From: Polytrichum commune
Lineage: Eukaryota; Streptophyta; Polytrichopsida; Polytrichales; Polytrichaceae
Assembly (NCBI GenBank): GCA_950295325.1
Contig: OX485805.1
Location: forward strand, 54,646,758-54,710,757
Reading direction: 5' to 3'
Length of the DNA: 64,000 nucleotides
Shown: positions 30,760 to 44,920 of the stretch, piece by piece
Layout of the letters: each line of letters opens with the position of its first letter
Numbering within the stretch: position 1 is the first letter of the stretch
The notes under the pieces: generated by a model
What the model was told of the DNA's origin: nothing
What the model saw: the letters and a program-made list of their open reading frames with translations, nothing else
Databases searched by the model: none
Position numbers and translations under genes: made by a program

Positions 30760-33700
30760 CTCGCAGACAGCAAGGACAGTTTCATCGGCGTCTCCCACAC
30801 ACAAAGTTATTAGCAGATGGAAGAGATAATATCTTGCCTATAGACAGTTACTCTGTAATACTACATGCCACACCAATAAAAACAACGTGGGCAAGGATTG
30901 ACCCAAAAGCAACAGTTGCAGTGTGGACGACCTGCTCTTTCTGGCGAAATGTCTCCTCTGTAGGGGATGATTCTTTTGCCCTTGACTCCGGAAAATGTAT
31001 CAAGATGCAATTCCAGGGCCCTAGAATCCACCCAGTATTGTGGTTCAGTATTGCGTATATTGAAGCCACTGAGAGTTGCTTGCGACCTAAACTACTTGCA
31101 AACTGTCTAGTGCAGTTTCTTCGGCACATGATCCGAACCCAACAGGCTGAATCACAATGTGACAAAAATTTTGCACATCCACGGCTTTCCAACTGCATCT
31201 TTTGCCCTTCTCATTTTTTCATTAGCGATATTTCGGTAAGGAGGCACTGGATGCATATGTGAGCTAATGGTAGGATGCAAAATAATGACAACCTGGAGGT
31301 GAGGAAGAACAGAGTCGATATGTTCTGCTAGATGGACTTACCCCCGGGACGCTCAAACTACAAAGTGCGCACAGTGTCATAAAACGCCTTGCTGAACAAC
31401 ATATTGCAGTCTATCTTATTATGTTACCCCTACTCAGAACGAAAAGCATGGGTGTGCCACTACTAACTCAAATCACAGGCATGGGCATGCATGTGTACAG
31501 GAATTACACCAGGTATGCGAGACAACTCTAGGTGGGGAAAAGGGAAGGCCACGGTACCTTCTGGATGCTTTGGGAACAGAACTACATCAGCAGATGTTGT
31601 GGTAGCTGGAAGGCCAATCGCTTTGACATGAGTGTTTATGCCAATCGCTTATCTCTCGTGATTTTCAAGAGCAACTTACTCATAGGACTCAGATGGCACT
31701 TGCATTCCATTCCCGGCCACGTGCACAAGAGGTAGACTATAATTGCAAAAACCTCCTATCCATGATGCTTGCCACAAGGAGGAGCGATTCAAGTTTGTGA
31801 GACATATGTTTTCTGAGGTTTTGCACAGTATATTGACCCCTATTCATGAACTATGAACTCTCCAAGATTGACCAGGTTATCACATAAAACAGGAAGTTGC
31901 ATTGACACTTGCGCGGCAAGACCATACTGTGCCAACTCCAAAAACGCCACGCCGACTCCAAAAACAAACGTTTGTCTCACAACGTTGGGCCCTCAAAAAA
32001 ACGATGACTATGCGACTTTGATTTTAGTGACGCTTTTCAGTGGAGATGGGAAAAAATTTCGTACTTATGTTATGCAGTAGCGCACAACCTTTGTGATTCT
32101 GTAAACCCAGATCGCCGCGGCGTCGAAGTAGCACACAACCGCGTCCCAAGGTTCCACCACACCAGATCGTTGCATCCTGGACGAACACCACAAGCCCAAC
32201 ATGTGAGGAGAAGAACGTATATTGAGTAGTGATTCACTTCACACAAAGGAGGCGCCATGAATATCTACAGACATGTAAGAGCCTGAAGGGTGACAACATT
32301 GGAAAAAAACCAAGCGCTCGAGCCGACCACGTTGCATTGCGCTCTCTGGCCACTGTGCATTTCATGGATTTCCTTGACATAACCACCGAACAGTGCGAGG
32401 ACCACCTAACCGACACGACACCTAATCACAAGGTTGTTTAGACCAATGTCGGCGTTGCTTCCAATCACATGGAGCATCACATTTGTTGTAGAGAATACAC
32501 TATATACGGGATGGATTATACAGGGACGCTGTTGTAAACCAAAGTGCTGAGACACCTTTCCATTGGTATCACCATGATCAAACACAAACTGCCGTTAAAG
32601 AAGATCCACATGGATGATGTTAATCCATACAAGCATCTATAAGTCGTATAGCTAATCCGCAAGAAGTTTAATACAATACAAACTGGCGTGGACTCTAGGT
32701 CACAAAGAACTCTCCGTGCACATCACTGTGCAGCAGGCCTTCCGCATGCACAATTCTGCAAGGACACCACAGCGCAGGAGTGGCCACATTGACAACATCG
32801 ACCAACCCACACCAAATGGATCATTGGGCTCCCAACACAACGCCCCACAACACAGACATGCACCGTCGGTGCTCATGATCCCAACGGCCGACTCCGGCAC
32901 ACTGCCATCAATAAACACCACACTAAGTTGGGCCGCATATACGACTACATTACAATGTGTGAGATCAAAAGTGCATTGCGATGACATTCACAACACTACC
33001 GAGTAGCGTGATTTGGAGGGCGAATGCAAAAGATCGACAACAAGGCCACGCAATGCGATGCAGACCGCAACAAACTATGGCGATCTAAATGACATGAAAG
33101 CCATTTCCGGTTAACCCTCGGGACTGAAAAGAACACTTCTAACACTCTGCCAAAGAACTAGACAACACTCTGGCAAAGAAACAACCAAAACACTGCTGAG
33201 TGACGATGGCGATGACCACGGTGCTTCAAGGGCTGGCCCCTCCTCAGAGTTCGCAGTTGGCCAACTGCCAGTCTAGCTAGCAGGAGATGAAGGCAACCCC
33301 TTCCCACAGTTAGCAAAGTGGGATCATGGAGAGCCATGGTCCTAGAGTACGACTCCGGATAGGTGCAGTAATTGCGAATTCGGGGGGAGTGGGAGTGACA
33401 TTCACCCCATCATTGCCGGGGGCTACAACATATCCATGATACGAATCGCCCACACCAAGTACACGGATCTGCCAGCCCCCCGCAATGATGGGGTATGGGG
33501 TACGGGCAGGAGGTTGCAGATGTGCGGCCCAGATCACCACGGGCAGGTGTGGAATGTTGCTGCCGGGCAGGCGATATGCACATCGACGGTGCAGATGTGC
33601 CCGGGCAGCCTCGATGTCGGGCGTCGGCGGCGGACATGCCCCTCCACTTTGGCTGTCCCCGTCATCATTGTCCCTCTCTCCAAGGCGGGCTGCTCACTTT

Positions 33701-35989
33701 TTGCCATGCCATCCCCCTCAGTTGTCTTACGTCTGCCTCCCCTTCGCGTCTATCACCAAACAGATGCCCTCCGCCTCCTTCGCCTTTGCTTTCTGAATCC
33801 CTTGCAGTCCGATCCCGTTCCCTCTCCTTCCATGTCGACGCCTCCACTATGCTTTCTGAAACTTGTGTCTGTAGCACCTTTAGATCACTCGCAGTTGGCA
33901 TTGAGAGTGAGGCATGGCAGTCTTGGCTCTGACACCCAGGAGGAACAGGGTGACGCCTGCTGTGAGGGGGGAGAGTAGGCCATGATGCTTGCCTCGGTTG
34001 GGGGGAGTGCGAGGTGTTCTCTCTCGGGCGTGGGGAGTGCGATGCGATCAACTTCCTCGACCCTTGCATGCTCATGATCCGCACAATGCACTACTAACAA
34101 GCTGGGGAATGAGATAACCTCGATCTTTGTGCATAATTCATTTGATTTCCTCCTTCGTGCAAAGTTTATGTCCGCTATGTAGTGTCCAGTTTACACACCA
34201 AATCATTCGTCATCGCGATTTTTGTTGTTCATGTGAACCTTGTGTCTGTAATGGCGGGTTGCTCAATGCTTGCTTTTTACATCTGCGAAGAAATGATTTT
34301 GTGTTGGGTATCTCATTCACTCACATGTTTTAATTGTGTGGCCCCCATCCGATGTAGGATCCGAGCGTGCTCAGTACGTGGGAGATGAGGCTTGTCAGCA
34401 ACAACAAGAAGGAGATCAAGAACGTGTGAATGTCAATGGTCCTGGTTGAATGCCGCTTGGGGGAAGTACATCCCATCTCCTTGATTTCGGTGCATGTTTA
34501 TTGGGGCATGGTGTGTTGTAACTGAAAAGCTTTGGACTGGGCACTCGGGGTTTTGGGGCCAGTTCACGAGCAGGTAGTGATCACCACAATTTTGTTTGTG
34601 CAGTTCTCCTTGTTGTTGCCAATGGAGCGGGTTTATCTCTCCACATGGTGAAGTAACGTCTGCCTGCTCACCTGTGTCCAGATCACTACCCTGACTTTGT
34701 TCCCAAAACCCCTTTTGGACATTCCGAGTTTGCCTTGACACATTGAAATGCAGGTTGTGTATTACACACAAAGGGTTATCGTTCTACAGTAATGAAGTGC
34801 GTCTTATGAAATTTAGACATGTAGGACTTGTTTCCTCCTAAACCGACCAAAGTTAACGTTGACAAGTGGTTTGTCCGAGTTGGGCTTATTTGTGTGGTGT
34901 ATATGTGGTGCAGTCAGTCGTCGGAGGTGTTGATGTGAGTTTTTGGTTGATTCGGCATCCCTGGAGATGTGTTGGTCGAATTCCATGACCGACCTTGGCC
35001 CACGGGGAATTGTAAAGGGAAACGTGGATTGCGCCCTGTGGCGGCGGGCATCGATGATCCAATGTGGTTTGAACAATGATGTTGGTTTCGAGGCTGATAA
35101 TGAGCCTGTGTTTTTGTTTGTCACATTCAGTATTGTTGTGTTTTAGGCCACTTTCCGGACTTTCTAGTTGACACCTCCCCGGTTTGTGATCCCCACAAAT
35201 GTCATTCCAATTTTTAATGTCAAGTCGCTGCGGTGCGTCATATTTTGCATCCTTTTTCAGTGTGAACCATGTGAGGCGAATGGGAGTCACTTGTCGGCTA
35301 ATCCCCGCCCGCGTGTTTCATGTGAAACTGTCCGTGATGTGGACCAGGGCATCTTTTTTGTTGTGTACCTAATGTCAATAGAACGGTTCCTTGTGCGTTT
35401 GGAGTTTTGCTTTCGCATGATGCTGAGTGGGAAACAACCGACTGCCATCCATGGATGAACCGCTTCTTGGGCAGGTAAGTAGGACTAAACGCAATGCTAC
35501 GGCGGAATGGGATTTTCACATACTTTGACGAATGGGAAGCGTGCTTTAACACGATGACCTTGATCGATGTTCATGCGCTCATGTTGTGGTAGCTGGGGTT
35601 AGTTTTTTACTCAATTTTTAGTGCCAAGGATCCTTGACGCGATTATTTGTGTAACACAGTCGTATTTGCGTCTCTGCGTGTGGAAGAAACAACACGACAG
35701 ACTGGGCATTTCCACTTCATCGCTGGTGACCGCAATTCAAAAAACGAAGCCCACGTTGAAAGTGTGCATTAAACATGTGTTAGTTTCATTAGAAGTGCCT
35801 CATTCTGCCATTGTGTCGAATCTAACGGGCGGGATTTTTCCTCGGACAGTGTGTTTTTTTACAATGTAAATGAACTCTAATGTCAGGATGTGGTTGATTC
35901 AAGCTGCGCCTTACTGGTTCCTTGGTCCGATCAAACGTTCCTAAACCCTTTCAGATGCAGAAGTTTAGTGTTTAGAGATTAGCATTCAC
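30760..35989. other. internal region of the CACTA element between divergent genes, no gene supported
   Basis: About 5.2 kb between the divergently transcribed TNPA-like and tnp2 genes, so probably contains both promoters. Open frames (for example 33436-33978, Ser/Pro-rich) show no conserved motifs. Confidence 0.5.
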
Positions 35990-38900
35990 ATGGACGGAGA
36001 ACCTGCAGCTCGACTTCCACTAAATCATCCCCTTCGCATCAAGGCAAGGGACTTAAAGCTGCAACGCCGAGATGAAGAACGTGCAAGTAGGAATGAACTG
36101 CAAAGGTACAGGTGTCCGTGCAACCTTTGTGGAGGTCGAAGGCGGCCATACAATAGCAGCACTGTTGCACGGCACCTGAGGCATCGAGGCAGGCATGGTG
36201 CCTTGAGAGGATGGACACAGGTAACCCCGTCCCTACATCGTGATTGAGCCCTTCATCCGCTGGAAATGCACGCATCTGGAAATCTATGTTTCAAAACCTG
36301 AATGTGTTAATTTTTTCTGTGAGGCAGGGTGACGACTGCGACTCATCGGATGAGGAGTGGGAGGAGCACATTGGGAGAAATGCCAGAGCATTTCTTGGAC
36401 TAAATGAGCCAGTAGCCGAGATCGCACTGGATGAAGGGGTCGGGATGGGAACGATGGTGAGGAACGCCTTCGCTCGTGCGGATGACATTCACATGCGCGC
36501 GTCTCTCGCGGAGTGCTCCTCCAACGGCATGCCAGTCGGTTCACATGTGGACGAGCAACCATTACAGGGTCGACACCCAGTTGGACTTGACAATGGCAAT
36601 GTGCATTACAATGATGCAGGGCCCGATGCTTCTGAAGGATCCCACCACCTCGGCGAGGCATGCGACATGGACATCCATTCCAACAACACTGCTAGCCTCG
36701 GCACAAACTCCTCTGAGTCGGGAGATAGCGACAGTGGGGAACCAGCTGGACACGTGAGGAGAAGTCGCTCCGGGGGATCCAACGCACAGGAGCAGTCATT
36801 CGGCGTGGAGGAGAATGGTCATGCGGTGGACAACTGCAGTGAATCTGTGAGAGATGAGGAGTGGGATGCAGCAGATGACACATCCACTGACGGCGAAGAT
36901 GTGGAAGAAATGCTGGAACAAATTCCTCATGACCGCATGGGGTCAAATCCAGAGATTGACACATCAGCCACACTGCCCTTGTATGAAGGTAGCACCGTAT
37001 CCATGTTATGTGCTACTTTACTTATATTGAATTGTTGCAAGACACACGGTGTTTCCAACATGTTCATGAACGAGTTACTTATGCTCTTGAGCATGAGCAT
37101 TCTGCCTGTTGGGAACTGCCTACCCAAAACAGAGTACGAGGCGAGCAAAATTCTGCGAAGACTTGGGTTGGCATATAATATGATACATGCATGTCCCAAT
37201 GGTTGTTGTTTGTTTAAGGGTGATTTGGAGGACTCAGAAAAGTGTCCAGTTTGCGATGCTGAGAGGTATAGAATGTCCGGTAGGGCAAGGGTACCAACCT
37301 TGATATTGCGTCATTTCCCACTAATTCCTCAGTTGCAAAGAATGTACAGTTCGAGGAAGTTGTCCAAATTAAATGTGTGGCATCATTTTCACAAGAGTGA
37401 GGATGGAAAAATGAGACACACAGCTGATTGTCCTCAATGGAGTTTTGTGCACACAGATTTGGAGCCCGATGCAGGCAATGGTATGTTCGGACAGGATCCA
37501 CGGGATATGCATCTAGGTCTTGCCTTAGATGGCATGAACCCATATTCGGAGAAGCGTAGTACCGAAAGCTTAACTCCTGTAATTGTGTTCAATTACAATC
37601 TGCCTCCATGGATGGTAACCAAAAAATATTTTGTATTGTTATGTCTTCTGATTCCAACAAAATTAAGACTAACTGGCTTGAATTTTGATGTGTTTATACA
37701 ACCGTTGGTGGATGAATTGCAGCAACTTTGGAGTCGGGAAGGGGTTCTTACACGGGATGCTAGAGCGTACATGGGGATGTCTATTTTCAAGTTGAGGGTT
37801 GTACTAATGTGGACATTGCATGATTTTCCAGCTTACGGGCTTATTTCTGGACTAACCACAAAAGGATTTAAAGCTTGTCCTGTATGCGGACCGCATACAA
37901 AATCACGGAGGTCAAAGGTTCTCCGAAAAAATGTGTACTGCAATTGCCATCGACGGTATCTTCGAGAAGACCACTACTTTCGTGGAGCGGTTGCTACATT
38001 TGACAATGAGGCCAATGTCGACAACGAAGAGGAACCCCTAACTGGAAATCAAACAATTAGACGTGGCATCCAATCGGAGGCCTACATTGACGGTGGCGGG
38101 TTGGAAAATGACGATGGATTTCCAGCAAAGGAGCACGGTGTGAAAAGGGTATCAGCCTTATACCAATTACCATATTGGCGGGTTAGTGCTCTAAACCTAA
38201 CTTTGGGCATTTTGCTTGTTTGTGCTTGCATATAAACAACATTGATTCTGATCTGATGCTATTGCATTGTTGTTCGGCCACACAGTCCAAGAAGATAATA
38301 CACTCTTGGGTTGTTATGGAATTTCGCAGGCACAGGTATTAATGAGGAATGAGTTTAATCTAGTGAATAAAATAGCAGCTGCTCAGAGTTTCCAAGAGGT
38401 CCAGGTTACATCTCTTCAATGGTTTCTGTAACACACAATCATGCCTCAGAGTAGTCGCAGTTTAGTATCAGTGTTGGATCCTCATTATTACTGCTGCCCA
38501 TTCCAACTCTAGACATACCCAAAATCTGGCGAGTGCATCTTATTTCCTTCAGTAAAACTATAATGACTGGGATTGACTTATTGTTTTAATTTAAGAAAAA
38601 TAAAATCAAACCAATTTGAGGCCAATTTGTATATGTAAGCTAGCTACTGAAGGTGAGGCAGTTGATGCAGGATGATTTGATTATTGGTCATCCCTTCCCA
38701 GATTGGAGAATGGAGCAGAAGAATAACCAAACCCCAATATCATGTTGCGCACAATTGAATGGGTGTTGGAGCGGCCTGAGGCAATACCGTCGATAATGAT
38801 CGTGGTTGAGAGTTACTGGCTAAGCTTGTAGAAGCATACACGAAGTTCCAACTGATCACCCGTTAACAGAGGGGCAAGCTTAGAGTGAACAATGGATTGT

Positions 38901-41100
38901 ACACGTGCCTAGTTTCAGCTGTTCACCGTGTCACGAACATGTCCTACATTCTCATATTGCTCATGGATTATGTGTCCGATGCACTATTTAACTAACGTGC
39001 GTGAATGTTTTTGCTACAGAAGCTTCCAATTCGCCATCTATTGGACGTAATGCACATTGAGCGAAATATATGTGAGAGCCTATTAAAACTACTATTTGGA
39101 GCCAAAGACACTGCAGCATCACGTCGAGACATGGAAGAGGAGGGAATACGGCAACATCTGTGGATTCGACGAGAGCCGATAGCAGGTGGCCACTACTTCA
39201 AGCCTCCGGCGCCGTATGTGTTGAAGAAGGAAGAACAAAAAAAAATTTTGGAGCAATTGGATGGCATATCTTTACCGACGGGTTATTGCGGTCCCATGAA
39301 GAAGCACATCATCAAGAACAAAATTGGTAACATGAAGTCTCATGACTTTCACATTTTTTTCCAATTTATACTTCCTGTTTGTTTGAGACATCTATTGGAC
39401 TCTGGCCCTCGGCAGGCCATAATTCGGTTGGCCAAGTTGTTCACGATGATCTACAAGAAAGTCATAAATGTTGCTGAATTGGATCGTCTCCAACATTATG
39501 CAGCGGAAACCATGTGCTTGATGGAGATTTGGTTTCCTCCTTCGTTTTTTGATATTATGGTACACTTGCCAATCCACCTTGTCAGACAAGTTAAGTTGTG
39601 TGGACCAATAGCTAATGCTTGGTGCTATCCAGTAGAGAGACACCTACATGTTTTGAAAAAATATATCCGGAGCAGGGCACATCCCGAAGGGGCAATTGCG
39701 AACGCTTACATGTATGATGAAGCTTTAGGTTTCTGCACCGAGTACTTAAAGTTGTACCCTCACACACGACGAAGGATTTGGGACGAGGAGGAGGAGCTAG
39801 GCGATTGTGGGGAATTGTTGGTAGGAAAGGCATCGAACAGAGAATTAACCAGCGAAGAGCGTCGAGGAATCCATTCCTGGATTATCCGGAATTCCGAGGC
39901 AACTATGCAGCCCTGGAGGTATGACCATTGTCATTCAGATTTTGAGTAATCTGAATCCACTTTGTTTCGCTGGCATGCTACTTTGATGTTTACATATTCT
40001 AGTCTTACAATACATTAAGACGAAGTACTTCTGTGGCAGAGAGTACCAGGCTGTAGCTGAGGAGCTTGAGGCAGGCAGGGATGCATTCCGAAGGGACGCT
40101 GCATCAAGGGGACTGCCTCGAAGAGAACAACATGTGTATCCTCCTCACCTATTGCATGATCTGCCGGACTTTGTTGAGTGGTTGGCCCAGTACACAACAC
40201 AGTTGGTCAATGCACAAGGCTCCAGCAATGTTGACATTGAATTGCAACGTTTATCTGCTCTACCCTCGAGGCACGCAGAGACTTACCAACAAATGTGGGC
40301 ATATGGAAATCACTATAGGGTGCTGAATGACGGAGTCGAACATGGATTCATCACGCAGGATTATGGCATCGCCAGTATATTTGGAGCAGAGGAAGGACAA
40401 AGTGCAGGCGTGAGTTTGGTGGGCGTATTGAAAGAGATAATTGTTGTAAGGTACTCGGCCCAACGGAGAGTAGTATTTCGTGGATCCTGGATACGCAATG
40501 ACTGCGGGCCACGCTCATCAACAAAAATAGACCAATATGGCTTCACCTTGGTACGTTTCAACGATCGCATTGCACGAGATAGGGAGCCATATGTATTGCC
40601 AGCTACGGTCCGGCAGGTATTCCAGCTTCTTTTCTTAATTGATTGCATAAAGCAATGTGCTTGTTTGTGTTCGGATTGAGTTGCATCATTGTAGCAAATG
40701 AGGTTGTGAAATTTTGATTAGGCCTCATACAACGATGTCATGGCAATGTGCACCTTTGGAACAGGTGTTCTTCATCAAAGACTGGAGACATCCGGGGTGG
40801 CGGGTTGTCCTTCAGAAGGAGCCAAGATCCAGGAGAGTGGTGGACAACAACGACGAACAAATTTTGGGGATATCGGGAGATTTGATCGGCTTGCAACTGC
40901 CGGTGGACATGAATGCAGTGGAATTCCGCCCCAATCCGGGCCATGACGGGGAGAGGGTTCCAGCAGCGGAAGTTGCTAGGTTGAATGCGTTGGTGAGCGG
41001 CGAAAGAATTGACGAACACGAACATGGAAGAGCTCGGGGACGAAGGGGAAGGGGAAGGGGGAGGGGACACATCAGGGGAAGACCGCTCCGGAGAATCTGA
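35990..41100 (+). CDS. CACTA transposase, tnp2 type, with DUF4218 and DUF4216-like C-terminal domains
   Basis: Catalyses excision and integration of the element. Exons: 35990-36220 (ATG; transposase-associated CPCNLC and HLRHRGRH), 36328-38181, 39020 to about 39932, about 40011-40616, and 40765-41100. All defined junctions are GT-AG and phase 0; the exon 3/4 junction is approximate. Exon 2 has the acidic N-terminus, a CPVCDAERY zinc-type knuckle, LALDGMNPYSE (Asp about 478), LNFDVFIQPLVDELQQLW (Asp about 531), LMWTLHDFPAYG and ACPVCGPH, all tnp2 hallmarks. Exon 3 is DUF4218 (RHLLDVMHIERNICESL, WCYPVERHLHVLKKYIR). Exons 4-5 match the DUF4216 pattern (DQYGFTLV, EPYVLPA, VFFIKDWRHPGW) and end in an Arg/Gly-rich tail. 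About 1,310 residues, no internal stop: potentially functional. Exon 5 ends at TGA. Confidence 0.93.
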
Positions 41101-43816
41101 ACTAAGTCACTATTGTGGGACTGCAGAAGAGTTCTGCTATGACAGGGGTGAGTAGCAGGTTAGTCGATGTATGCACAATCTGTAAAGTGGATTCACTGTG
41201 GTAGAATATTGGATGCGAAGGTCTGTTGTCACATTAACGACAAATTGGCCATGTGAGGAAGTTCTTCCATGCAGAATTTCAACTTGGCGAACGACTTTGT
41301 GGTTGCAGATTGTGTGCACCCCTTTTTGGTTGTGACGCAACTCTCAGTTGACGTGTGTGACTGGCTGTCCATAATGCTTACAAGTGTGGAGTACAGGGAG
41401 ATCACCATCGCATTTGCGCAGTAGGTGTAGAATATTGAATGCATAGAAACATAGTGACCACAATTTTGGAAGTTTTGTGCAGATTTATATGCCAACATCT
41501 GAGCATGGTAGAGGGCGTATCCTGATTTGTGTGCCTGGCCTTACACCTCGTTGCAATATGTTTGTATGTTGGACAGCATGCCATCCCACCTGTATGTGGT
41601 GGTCATTGTTGATGTAATCCATGAATCAACAAGACCTCGGATGGTAGCGGTGTTTATCTTCTGCAGGTTATAGCGCTTATACTTATGCCAGAGCTTCATT
41701 CACATATTTCATCTGTGGTGTTATGCTGCAATGTAGGTGCTGCACGTCCGGGCAGCGTGGCAGATAATGCTAGGAAGCTCAGCAGTGAACCCTTACCCCA
41801 AAGCCAACTTCATTTTCTGTGCATTTGGTGTGCCTTTGAAATGCACATGATATTTGTTGAATACATGTGCATAGCTTCCGCTAACATAGCATCTTATTGA
41901 GCCAGGAAATGCGTTTGACGATCACAAAGATGTTTTTTGTTCTTAGATGAGGAGCAGAGTAGAGTGGCGTCCAAGGAAGAAGAACAACTTTTGGGCTCAC
42001 ATTAGGGCCAATACTGCTTTTGAGAAATGCATGTTCCCAGAGGCTCGAGGCGTGTACAGAAGGTACCCTAAGATTTGTGTCAATGTCATTGCAATTCCTT
42101 GATATGTACGCAGCTTTAGTACTTCAGGTTTTGTTTGTGGGTCCGAGCATCAGAATTATATGAATCAACAGACATTGCGTTGTGCCTAATGGATTTTTGT
42201 GAGCCTAACTTGACTTCTGAGTGTCCATGGAAGCGCTTATGTTATTTGTTGTTTGATCTGTTGTGCAGGGAGCATCCCATGGCATGATAATGAGCACGTG
42301 TGCAAATTTTGTGTAGGGGAGATTGCAAGAAGTGGCAGGGGCTGTCTTGCAATGCATGCAGGGGGTGTCAGAATAGAGTCAGGGACTTGATGTTTAATTG
42401 AATGGACATCTGCAGTTGGTTATGGACTTCATTGTTTATGACATATGTGACAAGTTTGGCACCATGGCAGCTATTTTAATGCCTGTTGTGCGTGCAAAGA
42501 TGCCCAATTTTGTCTTCCCAGCCCACTGGAGGGAGTTTGTGGTTGGTATAATTTCCACCATAACATTTATGCATTCATTAAATTTTGTTAGCAATGTTCC
42601 TCAATCTGGAAAGTAGTGGGATGCATGTACTGTTCGTGACAAATTAGGGCCAGTTTGCATACACTGGTGAGACAGACAAAAACTTTTGCTTGCACTGAAT
42701 GCAGTAATCCATGTAGCCAACTTGATGCTTGGAAATATTGTAATTATGGCACCATGTTTGGATCTTCAAAACCTTTGCAATGTATGTTACAACTTGCATG
42801 TAGTCATAGTTCAAAGACCATATCGGATCTGATGAGTAATTTCCATCTATGCATGCACCCACTTGTGGTTTCCATTAATGAAGTTTGCATTCTACTGCAG
42901 CAGTCCAGTAGTGCATTTGTTAAGGGTATGCGACCTGTGTAGTCCCCAAGTCTTTGAGCATTCTGTAAGCAGCACTGTGTACACCGAGTACCCTGAAATC
43001 GACAGAAATTGGGTTTGTAGGTCATACTGTAATGCGACCAAGAACTCGTATAGGGTGACAGTTTAGAGTGAGCGTTTTTTGACGTGACATTGCAGTTGAA
43101 TGTTCGCGACGTTAGTCTCTGCATTGCAGTGGAATTTGGGAGGCTGCCCATATCGGGGGGCAGTTGAGATCGACTGTCAGTCGATTTTGGGTGACACTGA
43201 AATTTGAGTGACAATGGATTTTGACTGCCAATGGATGTTGAATGTCAGCTGGACATCACAGACACTAAATTCCGCATGTCACAAGAATTTGGGCGTCATC
43301 GCAATTGGATTGTGGATGCACATGACTGACAACCGACTGTGAATTGCAATATGGGTGTTTGTTCAGACTAATCTTCCAATTAATCCCACATGCGCCAAAC
43401 ACTCGTATATGCATTCATGATCAGAGCGAGGGATGAACTCATGGCATGGACTTGGCCAGCCAACTATAAACTTTTACAGAAGACACAATTGTGCAAGACT
43501 GCATACAAGTAATGTGACGATTATGTTAGATAATTGCAGCAGATAGTAAATGCATTCTACAAGTCTGTTGTTCCCAATCAACAAGTGAATGATTTGGCAA
43601 TGCAAATTACAGATAGAAATTGGAATTCCCGGGCAATGTATATATACCATGAATTTTGCAGTCAATATACAGTCAAAATTTTGGAGGACAATTAATTGCA
43701 CGTCAATGCTTACACTAGCTAGGTTTGGGAAAATCATCAATGAATGCAAAAGCAGCTGGAACCTCGGATGACAATGACTCAAAATCGGAATTCAATTAAA
43801 AAAAAAAAAAACCCTC
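41101..43816. other. right subterminal/internal region of the CACTA element
   Basis: Mostly non-coding. A possible small exon at 41947-42062 follows an acceptor (cttag|atg) and reads MRSRVEWRPRKKNNFWAHI; it ends at a donor-like ag|gtacc and may be part of an alternative 3' transcript. From 43080 to 43350 short motifs such as TTGCAGTTGAAT, TGACAATGGATTTTGACTG and ATGGATGTTGAATG recur, which could be subterminal protein-binding repeats. A 16-base A run lies just inside the right inverted repeat. Confidence 0.5.
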
Positions 43817-43886
43817 AAAACAGTGGTCAAAAGAACCGCAATGGGAAAATGACCGCGGTTCTTTTTTACCATGTTTTCTACTAGTG
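43817..43886 (-). repeat. right terminal inverted repeat of the 20 kb CACTA element
   Basis: 70 bp perfect reverse complement of 23889-23958, ending CTACTAGTG and followed by the duplicated AAA. Confidence 0.97.
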
Positions 43887-44920
43887 AAATCTACCATAAG
43901 AAGCCAATTATCAATGATGAGCTTCTAAATTGGATTGAACTATTTTAAGCAATTTTGCTTCAACCTCTAGGCAATTACATCCACCATTGCGATGGACATC
44001 ATCTTCTAATGATGTCTCCATACCATTGGTTTTGAAGCTCCTCTGAAACCCTACAACTATACTGGTTATCCCATTTATTATTCAAAGCTACACATTTCTA
44101 TAACTATTTAATCAATTCAATGTAATATTTTAGCAAGCAATGTTAATTATGTTCTATAGAGTGCAACCAACCTATTGAACTTTCATTGTAAAAATCGAAC
44201 TCCTGAGACGTTATTGCATTGTGCAATTCCAAATAGTGACACCCACTAAATGGGATAATCAGTCTAGTTGGAAGCCTTTTTTGACATGGTAGTAACTGTT
44301 GAGGTTGTGATGGAAGGATTTTTTACATTGTGCTGCCTTATAAAGTGGTTGGAGAAACTTGAGAAACTTAATAGGTCCAATCATAAAGACCATGTATGTG
44401 GAAAGTTGCAAGCATCAATTGTACTATAGTAAAATATCAACCACGTTAAGATTGATATTAAAAAAATGCGGTATTAAATTTGAGATTGTGTGAAATAAGG
44501 AAAGTAAATGTCTATACTTTTACAACAATGCTCAGTCACATTCACTCAGTTGCCCATTATTCTATGAAATACCAGATATGCATTGCAGCATTACGATTCG
44601 ATACATTCTACATGTAGAAACATCACATGCGAGGCCAGACACATCACCAAATTGAACATTAAAGACGTGTCGGGCCGCAGGCTTCTAAACATGAAGAGAA
44701 TAACAAATTCTTCCAGCAGAATTGAACTTTAGAAGATCTCCGCTTTGTAAAAACCACCACTTGGTGTAGCTTTGCAGCATCTTGCAGAGGATCAAGTTTC
44801 AACCATCATCACAGAGGTTGCGTAAAACACTCAGAGGAATCACACGTCCAAGGAAATTCCTCTGAAACTCCACCACATGTGTAAGCAAAAGCGGCATGTA
44901 TAAACGTCTACATACAATAT
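43887..44920. other. no gene seen; 3' flank of host genes
   Basis: AT-rich, non-coding. The last few hundred bases may be the 3' untranslated region of the minus-strand gene ending at 44921. Confidence 0.5.

Larger units (their letters stand above)
23889..43886. mobile_element. 19,998 bp autonomous-type CACTA element
   Basis: Starts CACTAGTAGAAAACATGG and ends with its reverse complement. The inverted repeats match perfectly for 70 bp (23889-23958 and 43817-43886). Flanking triplets are both AAA (23886-23888, 43887-43889), the 3 bp target duplication expected of CACTA elements. It encodes a tnp2-type transposase (plus) and a TNPA-like protein (minus). Perfect repeats, intact target duplication and a transposase frame without stops point to a recent insertion. 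Confidence 0.97.

Noticed and set aside
33436-33978. 180-residue frame within the CACTA element
   Set aside because: Overlapping frames of similar length on both strands, no motifs, compositional bias.
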